A stretch of DNA of 8,053 nt from Bacillota bacterium (GCA_017437925.1 JAFRWQ010000280.1:1-8053), one strand, 5' to 3'. Positions 1-5,413 are shown, numbered from the stretch's first letter. Notes: generated by a model from the letters alone, not told the origin. Numbers and translations: made by a program.

Positions 1-1
1 C

Positions 2-472
2 AACGCCGCGACCCTCACCACCTACAACGAGGATCTGATGCTCAAAGTCGGTCATATGATGGAAGAGATAGGCTACGAAGGCTTTGCCGACGGGGACATC
101 AAGTGGGACTATCGCGACGGCAAGTACAAGATGTTCGAGATCAACATACGCCAGGGCCGCAGCCACTACCGGGTCACCGGAGGCGGCACCAACATGGCAA
201 AGCTGGTGGTCGACGATTACATCTATCACAAGGACATGCCCATGAAGCTGGTGAACGAGCCCCACTTCTGGCACGCCGTCCCCCTGGGCGTGGTCTACAA
301 GTACGTCAAGGACGAAAAGAAGCTGGCTCAGGTCAGGCAGCTGGTGAAGGAAGGCAAGGTCTGCGACTCCCAGTACTACCCGGCCGACATGCCCTTAAAG
401 CGCTGGATCTACCTCAAGCTCAGGGGCCTCAACATGTACAGGAAATTCGACAAATACTATCCGTATAAGTAA
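2..472 (+). CDS. ATP-grasp carboxylate-amine ligase-like protein, C-terminal part
   Basis: The frame is open from base 2, so the gene begins outside the window; about 156 C-terminal residues remain. Shortly after the first in-window methionine come DGDIKWD and then FEINIRQGRSHY, which match the metal-binding end of an ATP-grasp fold, where the Glu and Asn of the ExN pattern hold magnesium. Such enzymes activate a carboxylate as an acyl phosphate and join it to an amine. The closest family I recall is the Bacillota carboxylate-amine ligase group that includes D-aspartate ligases of peptidoglycan bridges, but the substrate cannot be read from this fragment. A basic, tyrosine-rich tail (KFDKYYPYK) follows the catalytic part. 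Only 45 bases separate it from the DUF401-type membrane gene, so the two are probably co-transcribed. The ATP-grasp call is firm; the subfamily is an inference. Confidence 0.75.
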   Translation, partial: NAATLTTYNEDLMLKVGHMMEEIGYEGFADGDIKWDYRDGKYKMFEINIRQGRSHYRVTGGGTNMAKLVVDDYIYHKDMPMKLVNEPHFWHAVPLGVVYKYVKDEKKLAQVRQLVKEGKVCDSQYYPADMPLKRWIYLKLRGLNMYRKFDKYYPYK

Positions 473-508
473 TGCGCGCAGCCGGTCCCGGGCTATAAAC
501 GGACAGAC

Positions 509-514
509 AGGAGA
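509..514 (+). promoter_or_regulatory. Ribosome binding site of the DUF401-type gene
   Basis: AGGAGA lies three bases before the ATG at 518. It fixes this start in a 45-base gap that holds no convincing promoter, which supports co-transcription with the upstream ATP-grasp gene. Confidence 0.7.
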
Positions 515-517
515 TCT

Positions 518-1765
518 ATGGAGATCGCGGTAATAATCAAGCTGCTCATAGTCATAGGGGTGCTGCTTGCCTTTGTATTCCTCAAGCAGAAGCCCGAGAT
601 CGCTCTGGCGGTCTCGTCGGTGCTCCTCATACTCATCTACGGCAAGGGGCTTCAGGGCTTTGCCGACGCTTTTACCGTCTTTATCAAAGACAAGAATACC
701 TGGACCCTTCCCGCGGCGGTGCTGCTCATTGCCATTCTGAGCGGTGTCATGGGCAAGACCGGCATGCTGCAGAAGATGATCGAAAAGCTCAAGCATCTGA
801 CCGGAAGCACCAAGCTGACCATCATACTGGCTCCGCTTCTCATAGGTCTTCTCGCCGTCACCGGAGGCGCCTACGTTTCCTGCCCTCTGGTGGACGAACT
901 GGGCAACAGCCTGGGGATCTCAAAGGAGAGGAAGGCGGCCATCAACCTGGTCTACAGGCATGCGGTCCATTTCTCCTATCCCCTTAACGGCTCGGTCATA
1001 GTGATAGCGAATCTGGGCAATCTGAATATAGGCAGGCTCTGCCTCGTAATGCTGCCCGTAGTCGTGTGGGTCTTTGTCATCGGTTACGTACTGCTCTTAA
1101 GGGACGTCAAGGATGTGAAGCTGCCCAGAGCCAAGGGAAGCGAATTCCGAAAGGACCTCGGTTCATTCCTTCTCAACGTCTTTCCCATACTGATAACCCT
1201 GATCTTTACCGTCGCGGGCGTCATGCCCATGATCGCGGCCCTCGCCATAGGAATAGCGTCCGCCGTCGTCATAGCGAACCTTCAGGAAGACACCAAGCCG
1301 AAGGAAGGACTCTTCGACCTGATCTTTAAAAAAGTCAATTACAAGATGGTGCTGGTGATACTGGCAGCCCTGTTCTTCAAGGCCTGCATATCCTCTGTGC
1401 CCGAGATCTCCGCCGCGATGACCGGGATAGCCGCCATGGGGCTGCCTCCCGAAGTCATAATACTGGTCATCGCCATGCTGACGTCCTTCCCGACCGGAAG
1501 CGTCCAGACTCCGGCGGCCATCATCATACCCATGATGCTCAGCTTAACCTCGGATCCCAACGCCATACTGCTGTATACCGGCCTGGTGCTCGCGTCCAGC
1601 ATATACGGTTACTTCTTCTCGCCGGTCCACATGTGCCAGCTGCTGACCTGCGAATACTTCGAGACCGGTATGGCAAAGCTGATGAAGGAATACAAATACT
1701 TCATACCGCTCTTCGCCGTCGGCATAGCCGCCTGGTACATAATTATGAAGCTGGTGCTGCTCTAG
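518..1765 (+). CDS. DUF401-type integral membrane protein (possible transporter)
   Basis: A 415-residue, very hydrophobic protein with about ten membrane segments, for example near residues 4-22, 28-42, 63-78, 99-120, 175-195, 215-253, 273-290, 310-325, 348-366 and 393-413. Length and conserved stretches (TGGAYVSCPLVDELG, SFPTGSVQTPA, FFSPVHMCQLL followed by EYF) fit the DUF401 family as I remember it, which is distantly related to GntP-like organic acid permeases. Polar and glycine/proline motifs inside membrane segments, such as TSFPTGS and SPVHMC, suggest a substrate path, but no substrate can be named. The gene follows the ATP-grasp ligase closely and ends in a strong terminator, so the pair forms the end of one transcription unit. 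Import or export of a small carboxylate linked to the ligase is a guess from position only. Confidence 0.75.
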   Translation: MEIAVIIKLLIVIGVLLAFVFLKQKPEIALAVSSVLLILIYGKGLQGFADAFTVFIKDKNTWTLPAAVLLIAILSGVMGKTGMLQKMIEKLKHLTGSTKLTIILAPLLIGLLAVTGGAYVSCPLVDELGNSLGISKERKAAINLVYRHAVHFSYPLNGSVIVIANLGNLNIGRLCLVMLPVVVWVFVIGYVLLLRDVKDVKLPRAKGSEFRKDLGSFLLNVFPILITLIFTVAGVMPMIAALAIGIASAVVIANLQEDTKPKEGLFDLIFKKVNYKMVLVILAALFFKACISSVPEISAAMTGIAAMGLPPEVIILVIAMLTSFPTGSVQTPAAIIIPMMLSLTSDPNAILLYTGLVLASSIYGYFFSPVHMCQLLTCEYFETGMAKLMKEYKYFIPLFAVGIAAWYIIMKLVLL

Positions 1766-1790
1766 CCGCGGAAGTAATAAACAAAAAGAA

Positions 1791-1827
1791 AAACAGCGGT
1801 CTGTTCAAACGCAGACCGCTGTTTTTT
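1791..1827. terminator. Bidirectional intrinsic terminator
   Basis: A 13-bp perfect stem (1791-1803 with 1812-1824) and an 8-base loop are followed by T residues to 1827 on the plus strand. The flank at 1783-1793 is A-rich, giving a T tract on the minus strand. It can therefore end both the DUF401 unit reading rightward and tRNA-Val reading leftward. The plus-strand T tract runs directly into the tRNA's CCA codeword at 1827-1829. Confidence 0.85.
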
Positions 1828-1903
1828 GGTGGGCTGTACAGGACTCGAACCTACGACCTCCTGCATGTGACGCAGGCGCTCTAACCAGCTGAGCTAACAG
1901 CCC
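1827..1903 (-). tRNA. tRNA-Val (anticodon CAC)
   Basis: The minus strand gives a full 77-base cloverleaf with encoded CCA. Acceptor arms GGGCTGT and ACAGCCC pair, the D arm has GCTC/GAGC, the anticodon stem is CCTGC/GCAGG around the loop GTCACAT, and the T arm is GTAGG-TTCGAGT-CCTGT with two wobble pairs. Placing U33 in the loop makes the anticodon CAC, reading GUG valine codons. The discriminator is A. It stands alone, opposite in direction to both neighbouring units, with its own promoter and terminator. Confidence 0.95.
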
Positions 1904-1916
1904 GAAGCACTTTCGT

Positions 1917-1945
1917 ATTGTACTACAAGCTTTTCATAATTACAA
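1917..1945 (-). promoter_or_regulatory. Promoter of tRNA-Val
   Basis: On the minus strand TTGTAA (1940-1945) and TACAAT (1917-1922) are 17 bases apart, a near-consensus vegetative promoter. Its -10 box ends 13 bases before the tRNA 5' end, so the leader is very short. Confidence 0.75.
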
Positions 1946-1970
1946 GCAATTTGTTTCAAAGCTTTTCAAT

Positions 1971-2040
1971 TGGGAGGAGGGAGCCCGGTCCGCAGGGGCT
2001 CGGAAGACTTCAGCCCTTCCGGTCTTCTTTATCCCGCTCC
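1971..2040. other. GC-rich intergenic stretch with two inverted repeats
   Basis: This lies between the divergent tRNA-Val and UPF0316 promoters. GAGCCC (1981-1986) pairs with GGGCTC (1996-2001), and GAAGAC (2003-2008) pairs with GTCTTC (2022-2027), the second followed by a few T residues. A purine-rich run precedes them. They could be operator-like sites or decayed terminator hairpins; I see no gene here. Confidence 0.3.
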
Positions 2041-2051
2041 GTCCCGGGGTA

Positions 2052-2079
2052 TTGTAAAAAACCTATTTCATGATATAAT
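2052..2079 (+). promoter_or_regulatory. Promoter of the UPF0316-SLH operon (extended -10)
   Basis: TTGTAA (2052-2057) is followed after 16 bases by a perfect TATAAT (2074-2079), with the TGn extension at 2071-2073. Transcription should start near 2086, giving a leader of about 60 bases. Confidence 0.75.
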
Positions 2080-2105
2080 TTATTGCTTGAAAACGACCGC
2101 AATGA

Positions 2106-2130
2106 CGCGCTTAAGGCTTTCCTCAGCGCG
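2106..2130 (+). promoter_or_regulatory. Hairpin in the operon leader, just before the ribosome binding site
   Basis: CGCGCT (2106-2111) pairs with AGCGCG (2125-2130). After a small internal loop AGG (2114-2116) pairs with CCT (2121-2123) around a CTTT loop. It ends five bases before the ribosome binding site and has no T tract, so it is not a terminator. It may protect the mRNA or modulate initiation at the TTG start. Confidence 0.45.
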
Positions 2131-2135
2131 CCGGG

Positions 2136-2141
2136 AAGGAG
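2136..2141 (+). promoter_or_regulatory. Ribosome binding site selecting a TTG start
   Basis: AAGGAG sits five bases before TTG at 2147. It settles the start: ATG at 1970 lies upstream of the promoter, and ATG at 2102 has no such site and would add residues unlike the family. Confidence 0.75.
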
Positions 2142-2146
2142 TTAAA

Positions 2147-2674
2147 TTGGGTTCCATACTTTTAAGCTGCATTAAGATATTCCTCTGCCGAATAATGGAC
2201 GTGAGCATGGGCACCTTCAGGACCCTGCTTACGGTCAAGGGCAAGAACAGCCTTGCCGCCCTGGTGGGTTTTTGCGAGGTCTTTCTCTGGTACGTCATAG
2301 TGAGAGACGCCCTGACCGGAGACGCCCCCGTCATGGCCACCGCCGTCGCCTACGCCGGAGGCTACGCCACCGGAACCTTCATCGGAGGCAGGATCGCCGC
2401 CAAGCTCATAAAGGGCCACGTGGCCATCCACGTGATCACCTCGGGAAGGGATCCCGGGATGCTCACCGCAATCAGGCAGGCCGGCTACGCCATCACCGTG
2501 GTGGACGCCAACAGCTCCGAGTACACCGGAGGCAAGTACATGATCATCGCCGACGTGGACAAGACTCTGCTCGGATCCTTTGAGAAGCTTATCAAGAGCC
2601 TGGACGAAAAGGCCTTCATCCTGGTCATAGAGACCAAGAACTACATGGGCGGCTACGTCTCCCACGGCAAATAA
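2147..2674 (+). CDS. UPF0316 family membrane protein (DUF5698 plus DUF2179)
   Basis: With the TTG start the protein has 175 residues, the usual size of the UPF0316 family (Bacillus YebE-like). The N-terminal half has about three membrane segments near residues 1-17, 34-50 and 55-77, with the family-like patterns TFRTLLTVKGK and LVGFCEVFLW. The C-terminal half, about 84-170, is a soluble alpha/beta domain resembling DUF2179, also found at the end of YitT proteins: HVITSGRDPGMLTAIRQAGY, then TGGKYMIIADV, ending KAFILVIETKNYMGGY. The biochemical role of this family is not established; the layout suggests a membrane protein with a cytosolic sensory or oligomerisation domain. It is the first gene after the promoter at 2052, and its TAA overlaps the next ATG by one base (TAATG), so translation is probably coupled. 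Confidence 0.85.
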   Translation: MGSILLSCIKIFLCRIMDVSMGTFRTLLTVKGKNSLAALVGFCEVFLWYVIVRDALTGDAPVMATAVAYAGGYATGTFIGGRIAAKLIKGHVAIHVITSGRDPGMLTAIRQAGYAITVVDANSSEYTGGKYMIIADVDKTLLGSFEKLIKSLDEKAFILVIETKNYMGGYVSHGK

Positions 2675-2949
2675 TGGCGCAGGAGAAGAAGAAAAAAGCA
2701 TACCGTCACAGAAGTCTTTTTTCAAAGATAGTCTGCTGCCTGCTCGTCATAGCAATAGCGGCCGGGGTCTGCGCCTACGGCTGTTTTGTCATTATCCTGA
2801 AAGGCCCCTTTGAAAGCTACAAAGCATCCTTTGTGAGGCACATCTGCCGCGAGACCGCCTTCGGCTTCGTGGTGGAACGCATGATAGGGGAGGAAGAGCT
2901 CGGAGAGCTTCTGGGGCCCCTGCCCGAGAGCGGGGAGGCTGCGAAATGA
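2674..2949 (+). CDS. Small one-span membrane protein, anchor-like
   Basis: A 91-residue protein with a very basic N terminus (QEKKKKAYRHR), one hydrophobic segment at about residues 18-42 ending VIILKGPF, and a short outer domain. The basic side should stay in the cytosol, leaving about 48 residues outside. The pattern KGP, then a helix with R-ETAFGFVVERMI and a GEEEL stretch, resembles from memory the N-terminal anchor that precedes the phosphodiester glycosidase (NAGPA-like) domain in many clostridial proteins; here no catalytic domain follows. No clear ribosome binding site precedes the ATG, which overlaps the previous stop codon, so reinitiation is likely. The end overlaps the next gene by four bases (ATGA). 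A real gene is likely from the overlaps and composition; function unknown. Confidence 0.7.
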   Translation: MAQEKKKKAYRHRSLFSKIVCCLLVIAIAAGVCAYGCFVIILKGPFESYKASFVRHICRETAFGFVVERMIGEEELGELLGPLPESGEAAK

Positions 2950-4082
2950 AGCTTTCGGCCCGGACCCTCAGGCACCTTCACCGCTTCTGCATCATAAGCC
3001 TCATCATGGCCGTGCTTTTCGTGTGGGCGGACGTATGGACCGACCTCAGGGCTTACGATCAGGCGGACGATGACGACGTAATAAGCGCCTTCTGCACCCG
3101 TCTCGCCGAAGAAGCGAGAAGAGGCAACTGCAGCAGGCTGCTCTCCGAGTGCGGATATAAGTCGGCCTATCAGACCATGGACCACTCGGGTCAGACCCTG
3201 GCGGCCGCCGTGAGAGGCCGCGAGATCACCTACGAGAAGAACGAGGAGGACGGACGCTACAGCGTCTTTGCCGACGGGGAGCTTCTGGCCCTGGTGAGCC
3301 TGGATATAACCGACCACTACGGTTTTCTGGGGCTTCCCAGCTATTCTGTGGTGTCTATCGAGGGAGTGCGCTCCGCCGACTACGCGGTCAAGAGCCCCAG
3401 CAACATATATATAGGAGATACTCCGCTCCAGAACCTGTCGCCGGTCAGGACCGGCCTGGTCTTCCCCCAGTTCAGCGAGCTCAAGCTCACCACTCCCGAG
3501 GTGAACGTGCCCGAGTACCTGGTCTATCACGCCGAAGGCATGTTCACTGTGCCCAGTTTAAGCTCCAGGGGTACGAACCAGTTCTACTATCCCATGACCG
3601 AGCTGGACGACGGCCTGCTTCTCGTGGGCGATTACCCCGAGCTGGAGCTGGACGAAAAGCTGGGCCGGCTTGTAAGAGACGCCGCCGAGAAGATCTCGGG
3701 CTTTAAGAGCGGTTTTCTCGAGTGGAGCGATATCAGCGGGATAATGCTCGGCACCAGCCCCGATTACATTAAGCTCGAGAACTATCCCGACAGGCCCCAG
3801 CCTCCCGATACCTTTGAGATTGGGGAGTACGGAGTCTCAGACTTCTACGGCTGGTCCCAGAACCTCTTCGGCATCAGGGCAAGGTACTACTACACGACCT
3901 CGGCCCAGGGCCTCGAGGTGAGGACCGAGGAAGACCTGAGCCTGTACTTCTGCGTGCCCGAGGGCGGGGAAGACTGGCTGATCTGCAAGTACACTGACAA
4001 TCTGGCTCCCGCCGAGCCGGCAGGCGAAGATAAGAAAGACTCAAACGAGGTGACAGCCAATGACCCCAAGACCAATCTTTAA
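2946..4082 (+). CDS. Membrane-anchored extracytoplasmic protein of unknown family
   Basis: A 378-residue protein that I do not recognise. Residues 1-13 are basic, about 14-30 form one membrane segment or uncleaved signal (CIISLIMAVLFVWADVW), and the rest should lie outside. Residues 40-70 look helical with three cysteines (AFC, GNC, SEC), followed by alternating strand-like stretches up to about 145. A second region, about 190-355, ends with aromatic strands (RARYYYT, LYFCV, WLICKYT). Helix followed by curved sheet hints at NTF2-like folds, but this is a guess. The last 25 residues are charged, Pro/Ala/Glu-rich and probably disordered. GGGGAGG at 2932-2938 is a good ribosome binding site. The gene overlaps its upstream neighbour by 4 bases and the SLH gene by 23, implying tight co-expression at the envelope. 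Confidence 0.75.
   Translation: MKLSARTLRHLHRFCIISLIMAVLFVWADVWTDLRAYDQADDDDVISAFCTRLAEEARRGNCSRLLSECGYKSAYQTMDHSGQTLAAAVRGREITYEKNEEDGRYSVFADGELLALVSLDITDHYGFLGLPSYSVVSIEGVRSADYAVKSPSNIYIGDTPLQNLSPVRTGLVFPQFSELKLTTPEVNVPEYLVYHAEGMFTVPSLSSRGTNQFYYPMTELDDGLLLVGDYPELELDEKLGRLVRDAAEKISGFKSGFLEWSDISGIMLGTSPDYIKLENYPDRPQPPDTFEIGEYGVSDFYGWSQNLFGIRARYYYTTSAQGLEVRTEEDLSLYFCVPEGGEDWLICKYTDNLAPAEPAGEDKKDSNEVTANDPKTNL
4047..4052 (+). promoter_or_regulatory. Ribosome binding site of the SLH gene, inside the previous gene
   Basis: GAGGTG lies seven bases before ATG 4060, within the last codons of the preceding gene. It supports a start that gives a complete signal peptide despite the 23-base overlap. Confidence 0.6.
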
Positions 4083-4695
4083 GATAACGAGCCTGGCGCT
4101 TATCCTGGTCCTTGCGCTTTCCGCGGCTCCGGTCTTCGGGACTAAGGCCCTGTACGACGACGTCAGCGAGGACGCCTGGTACTATGAAGAAGTGTCCGAC
4201 CTGAGCGAAAGAGGCCTGATCGAAGGAGACGGCGGCCGTTTTTATCCCGAAAGCACTCTGACCAGGGCCATGGCTGCCATGATCATTTACCGCAGGACCC
4301 ACAGGGAGGACGATCCCGAGTACGATTACACTCCCTACAGCGACGTCCCCGAAGGGGCCTGGTACGCAAGGGCCGTGGGCTGGATCACCGGCATAGGCCT
4401 TGCCGAAGGCTTTGAGGACGGCACGTTCAGGCCCTCCGCCGTCCTTACCAGAGAGCAGCTGGCCGTGCTGCTCTACAGGCTCGAGATGAGGGACGGCCTC
4501 GAAGGCTCCAACAAGGGCGAATCTCAAGGCTTTGAGGATTCCCCGCAGATCAGGGAATACGCCCTCGACGCCATGGACTGGGCGGTATCATCGGGGGTCC
4601 TGAGAGGCTCTGGCGGAAGGCTTTATCCCTCCCGTCCCGTGACCAGAGCTGAGGCCGCCGTCATGATATACCGCTGGACAAAGCTGAGAGATTAA
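4060..4695 (+). CDS. Secreted protein consisting of three SLH domains
   Basis: A 211-residue protein. Residues 1-27 form a signal peptide: basic PRPIFK, a hydrophobic core LALILVLALS, and likely cleavage near AAPVFG. Three S-layer homology domains follow at about 32-79, 93-141 and 157-208. Each has the aspartate-aromatic opening (DDVSEDAWYY, SDVPEGAWYA, FEDSPQIREYA) and a closing motif: FYPESTLTRAMAAMIIYR, FRPSAVLTREQLAVLLYR and LYPSRPVTRAEAAVMIYR. SLH triplets bind pyruvylated cell wall polysaccharide, and the TRAE-type motif is the usual contact; only the third copy has it exactly. There is almost nothing beyond the triplet, so no cargo domain is attached. It may serve as a wall adaptor for a partner, plausibly the 378-residue protein encoded just upstream. 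It is the last gene of the overlapping operon. Confidence 0.92.
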   Translation: MTPRPIFKITSLALILVLALSAAPVFGTKALYDDVSEDAWYYEEVSDLSERGLIEGDGGRFYPESTLTRAMAAMIIYRRTHREDDPEYDYTPYSDVPEGAWYARAVGWITGIGLAEGFEDGTFRPSAVLTREQLAVLLYRLEMRDGLEGSNKGESQGFEDSPQIREYALDAMDWAVSSGVLRGSGGRLYPSRPVTRAEAAVMIYRWTKLRD

Positions 4696-4706
4696 AAATC
4701 TTTTTT
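4689..4706 (+). terminator. Weak terminator at the end of the SLH operon
   Basis: AGATT (4689-4693) can pair with AATCT (4697-4701) around an AAA loop, followed by more T residues to 4706. The stem is only five AT-rich pairs and includes the stop codon, so termination may be leaky and read into the tRNA unit. Confidence 0.35.
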
Positions 4707-4710
4707 CCGC

Positions 4711-4739
4711 TTGACAGGCGCAAAGGGCGGTGCTAATAT
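4711..4739 (+). promoter_or_regulatory. Promoter of the tRNA operon
   Basis: A perfect TTGACA (4711-4716), a 17-base spacer and TAATAT (4734-4739) with the TGn extension (4731-4733). This is the strongest promoter in the window, as expected for stable RNA; transcription should start near 4746, about 25 bases before tRNA-Met. Confidence 0.9.
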
Positions 4740-4770
4740 ATCTCTTGCGTTGATTTCAGCGCCTTTGTGT

Positions 4771-4847
4771 GGCGGCGTAGCTTAGTTGGCTAGAGCGTCC
4801 GGTTCATACCCGGAAGGTCAAGGGTTCGACTCCCCTCGCCGCTACCA
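4771..4847 (+). tRNA. tRNA-Met (anticodon CAT, elongator type)
   Basis: A 77-base cloverleaf with encoded CCA. The acceptor GGCGGCG pairs with CGCCGCT with a G-U first pair, the anticodon stem is TCCGG/CCGGA around TTCATAC, and the T loop is TTCGACT. It lacks the C1-A72 mismatch and the three G-C pairs of the initiator anticodon stem, so it is an elongator. A lysidine-modified tRNA-Ile2 would share the anticodon, but the body matches elongator Met. First tRNA of the operon. Confidence 0.92.
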
Positions 4848-4854
4848 ACTTTGC

Positions 4855-4931
4855 GGCCCGGTAGTTCAGCTGGTTAGAATGCCAGCCTGTCACGCTGGAG
4901 GTCACCGGTTCGAGCCCGGTTCGGGTCGCCA
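4855..4931 (+). tRNA. tRNA-Asp (anticodon GTC)
   Basis: A 77-base cloverleaf with encoded CCA. The acceptor GGCCCGG pairs with TCGGGTC using two wobble pairs, the anticodon stem CCAGC/GCTGG encloses CTGTCAC, and the T arm is ACCGG-TTCGAGC-CCGGT. Discriminator G73 is the expected aspartate identity base. It follows tRNA-Met after seven bases. Confidence 0.95.
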
Positions 4932-4935
4932 ATAC

Positions 4936-5013
4936 GGTGGGTGTCGTCAAGCGGCCTAAGACCCTGGGTTGTGGCTCCAGTATACGTGGGTTCGAATCCC
5001 ACCACCCACCCCA
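4936..5013 (+). tRNA. tRNA-His (anticodon GTG)
   Basis: The acceptor GTGGGTG pairs with CACCCAC. An extra G at 4936 (position -1) faces discriminator C73 at 5010, the hallmark of tRNA-His. The anticodon loop is TTGTGGC, the T arm GTGGG-TTCGAAT-CCCAC, and CCA is encoded. It follows tRNA-Asp after four bases. Confidence 0.96.
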
Positions 5014-5038
5014 ATTTAATATTTTTATCATTCGACGC

Positions 5039-5113
5039 AGGGGTATCGCCAAGCGGTAAGGCAGTGGATTCTGATTCCACCATCCGGGGGTTCGAATCCC
5101 TCTACCCCCGCCA
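5039..5113 (+). tRNA. tRNA-Gln (anticodon CTG)
   Basis: A 75-base cloverleaf with encoded CCA. The anticodon stem GTGGA/TCCAC encloses TTCTGAT, the D arm is GCC/GGC, and the T arm is GGGGG-TTCGAAT-CCCTC. The acceptor arms are AGGGGTA and TACCCCC, so the first pair is an A1-C72 mismatch, where bacterial tRNA-Gln usually has U1-A72. Discriminator is G. The rest of the molecule is intact, so it is probably functional. Confidence 0.93.
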
Positions 5114-5118
5114 ATTTT

Positions 5119-5138
5119 ATACCGGAGCTTTCCGGTAT
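5119..5138 (+). other. Hairpin in the spacer between tRNA-Gln and tRNA-Cys
   Basis: ATACCGGA (5119-5126) pairs perfectly with TCCGGTAT (5131-5138) around GCTT. No T tract follows; tRNA-Cys begins three bases later. It may guide processing of the precursor or simply keep the spacer folded away from the tRNAs. Confidence 0.5.
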
Positions 5139-5140
5139 GC

Positions 5141-5215
5141 GGCGACATAGCCAAGTGGTAAGGCACGGGTCTGCAAAACCCTTATGCCCCGGTTCAAATC
5201 CGGGTGTCGCCTCCA
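5141..5215 (+). tRNA. tRNA-Cys (anticodon GCA)
   Basis: A 75-base cloverleaf with encoded CCA. The acceptor GGCGACA pairs with TGTCGCC, the anticodon loop is CTGCAAA, the T arm CCCGG-TTCAAAT-CCGGG, and discriminator T73 is the expected cysteine identity base. The anticodon stem CGGGT/ACCCT has a C27-U43 mismatch at its outer end. Last tRNA of the operon, four bases before the terminator. Confidence 0.94.
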
Positions 5216-5218
5216 AAG

Positions 5219-5245
5219 AACGGTCATCGGAAGATGGCCGTTTTT
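5219..5245 (+). terminator. Intrinsic terminator of the tRNA operon
   Basis: ACGGTCATC (5220-5228) pairs with GATGGCCGT (5233-5241), with one G-U pair, around a GGAA tetraloop, followed by a run of T to 5245. Confidence 0.88.
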
Positions 5246-5384
5246 CATATGCCTGAGCGGCGTGACTTATGATATACTCATAATGAGCGTGAATGCGTCC
5301 GGCTCGAAATAAAGCGCGAAAGCTATAGCTATGGAGCGGGGCTTGCCATACGCAAAAAATATGGATTCGGATTTTCAATTCTTC
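5246..5384. other. Intergenic spacer, no gene seen
   Basis: Between the tRNA terminator and the pyr promoter I see no supported gene. A short inverted repeat, TTATGA (5267-5272) and TCATAA (5278-5283), encloses a TATAC core that resembles a -10 box but lacks a good -35 partner. AGCTATAGCT at 5319-5328 is a small palindrome. Confidence 0.4.
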
Positions 5385-5413
5385 TTGTATTGAGGCATCC
5401 TCTGTGCTAATAT
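5385..5413 (+). promoter_or_regulatory. Promoter of the pyr operon
   Basis: TTGTAT (5385-5390), a 17-base spacer and TAATAT (5408-5413) with the TGn extension (5405-5407). Transcription should start near 5420, just before the PyrR-binding hairpin. The -10 region shares TGCTAATATA with the tRNA operon promoter. Confidence 0.8.

Noticed and set aside
1859..1880. Reading the tRNA-Val loop as anticodon GTC (Asp)
   Set aside because: The loop is GTCACAT; with five stem pairs the universal U33 is the second base, so the anticodon is CAC.
1970..2146. Longer 234-residue form of the UPF0316 protein starting at ATG 1970
   Set aside because: The start lies upstream of the strong promoter at 2052-2079, lacks family similarity, and a good ribosome binding site points to TTG 2147.
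5267..5283. Second pyr promoter or operator at TTATGA-TATAC-TCATAA
   Set aside because: The TATACT box has no acceptable -35 partner at 16-18 bases, and 6-base arms are too short to call an operator without further copies.
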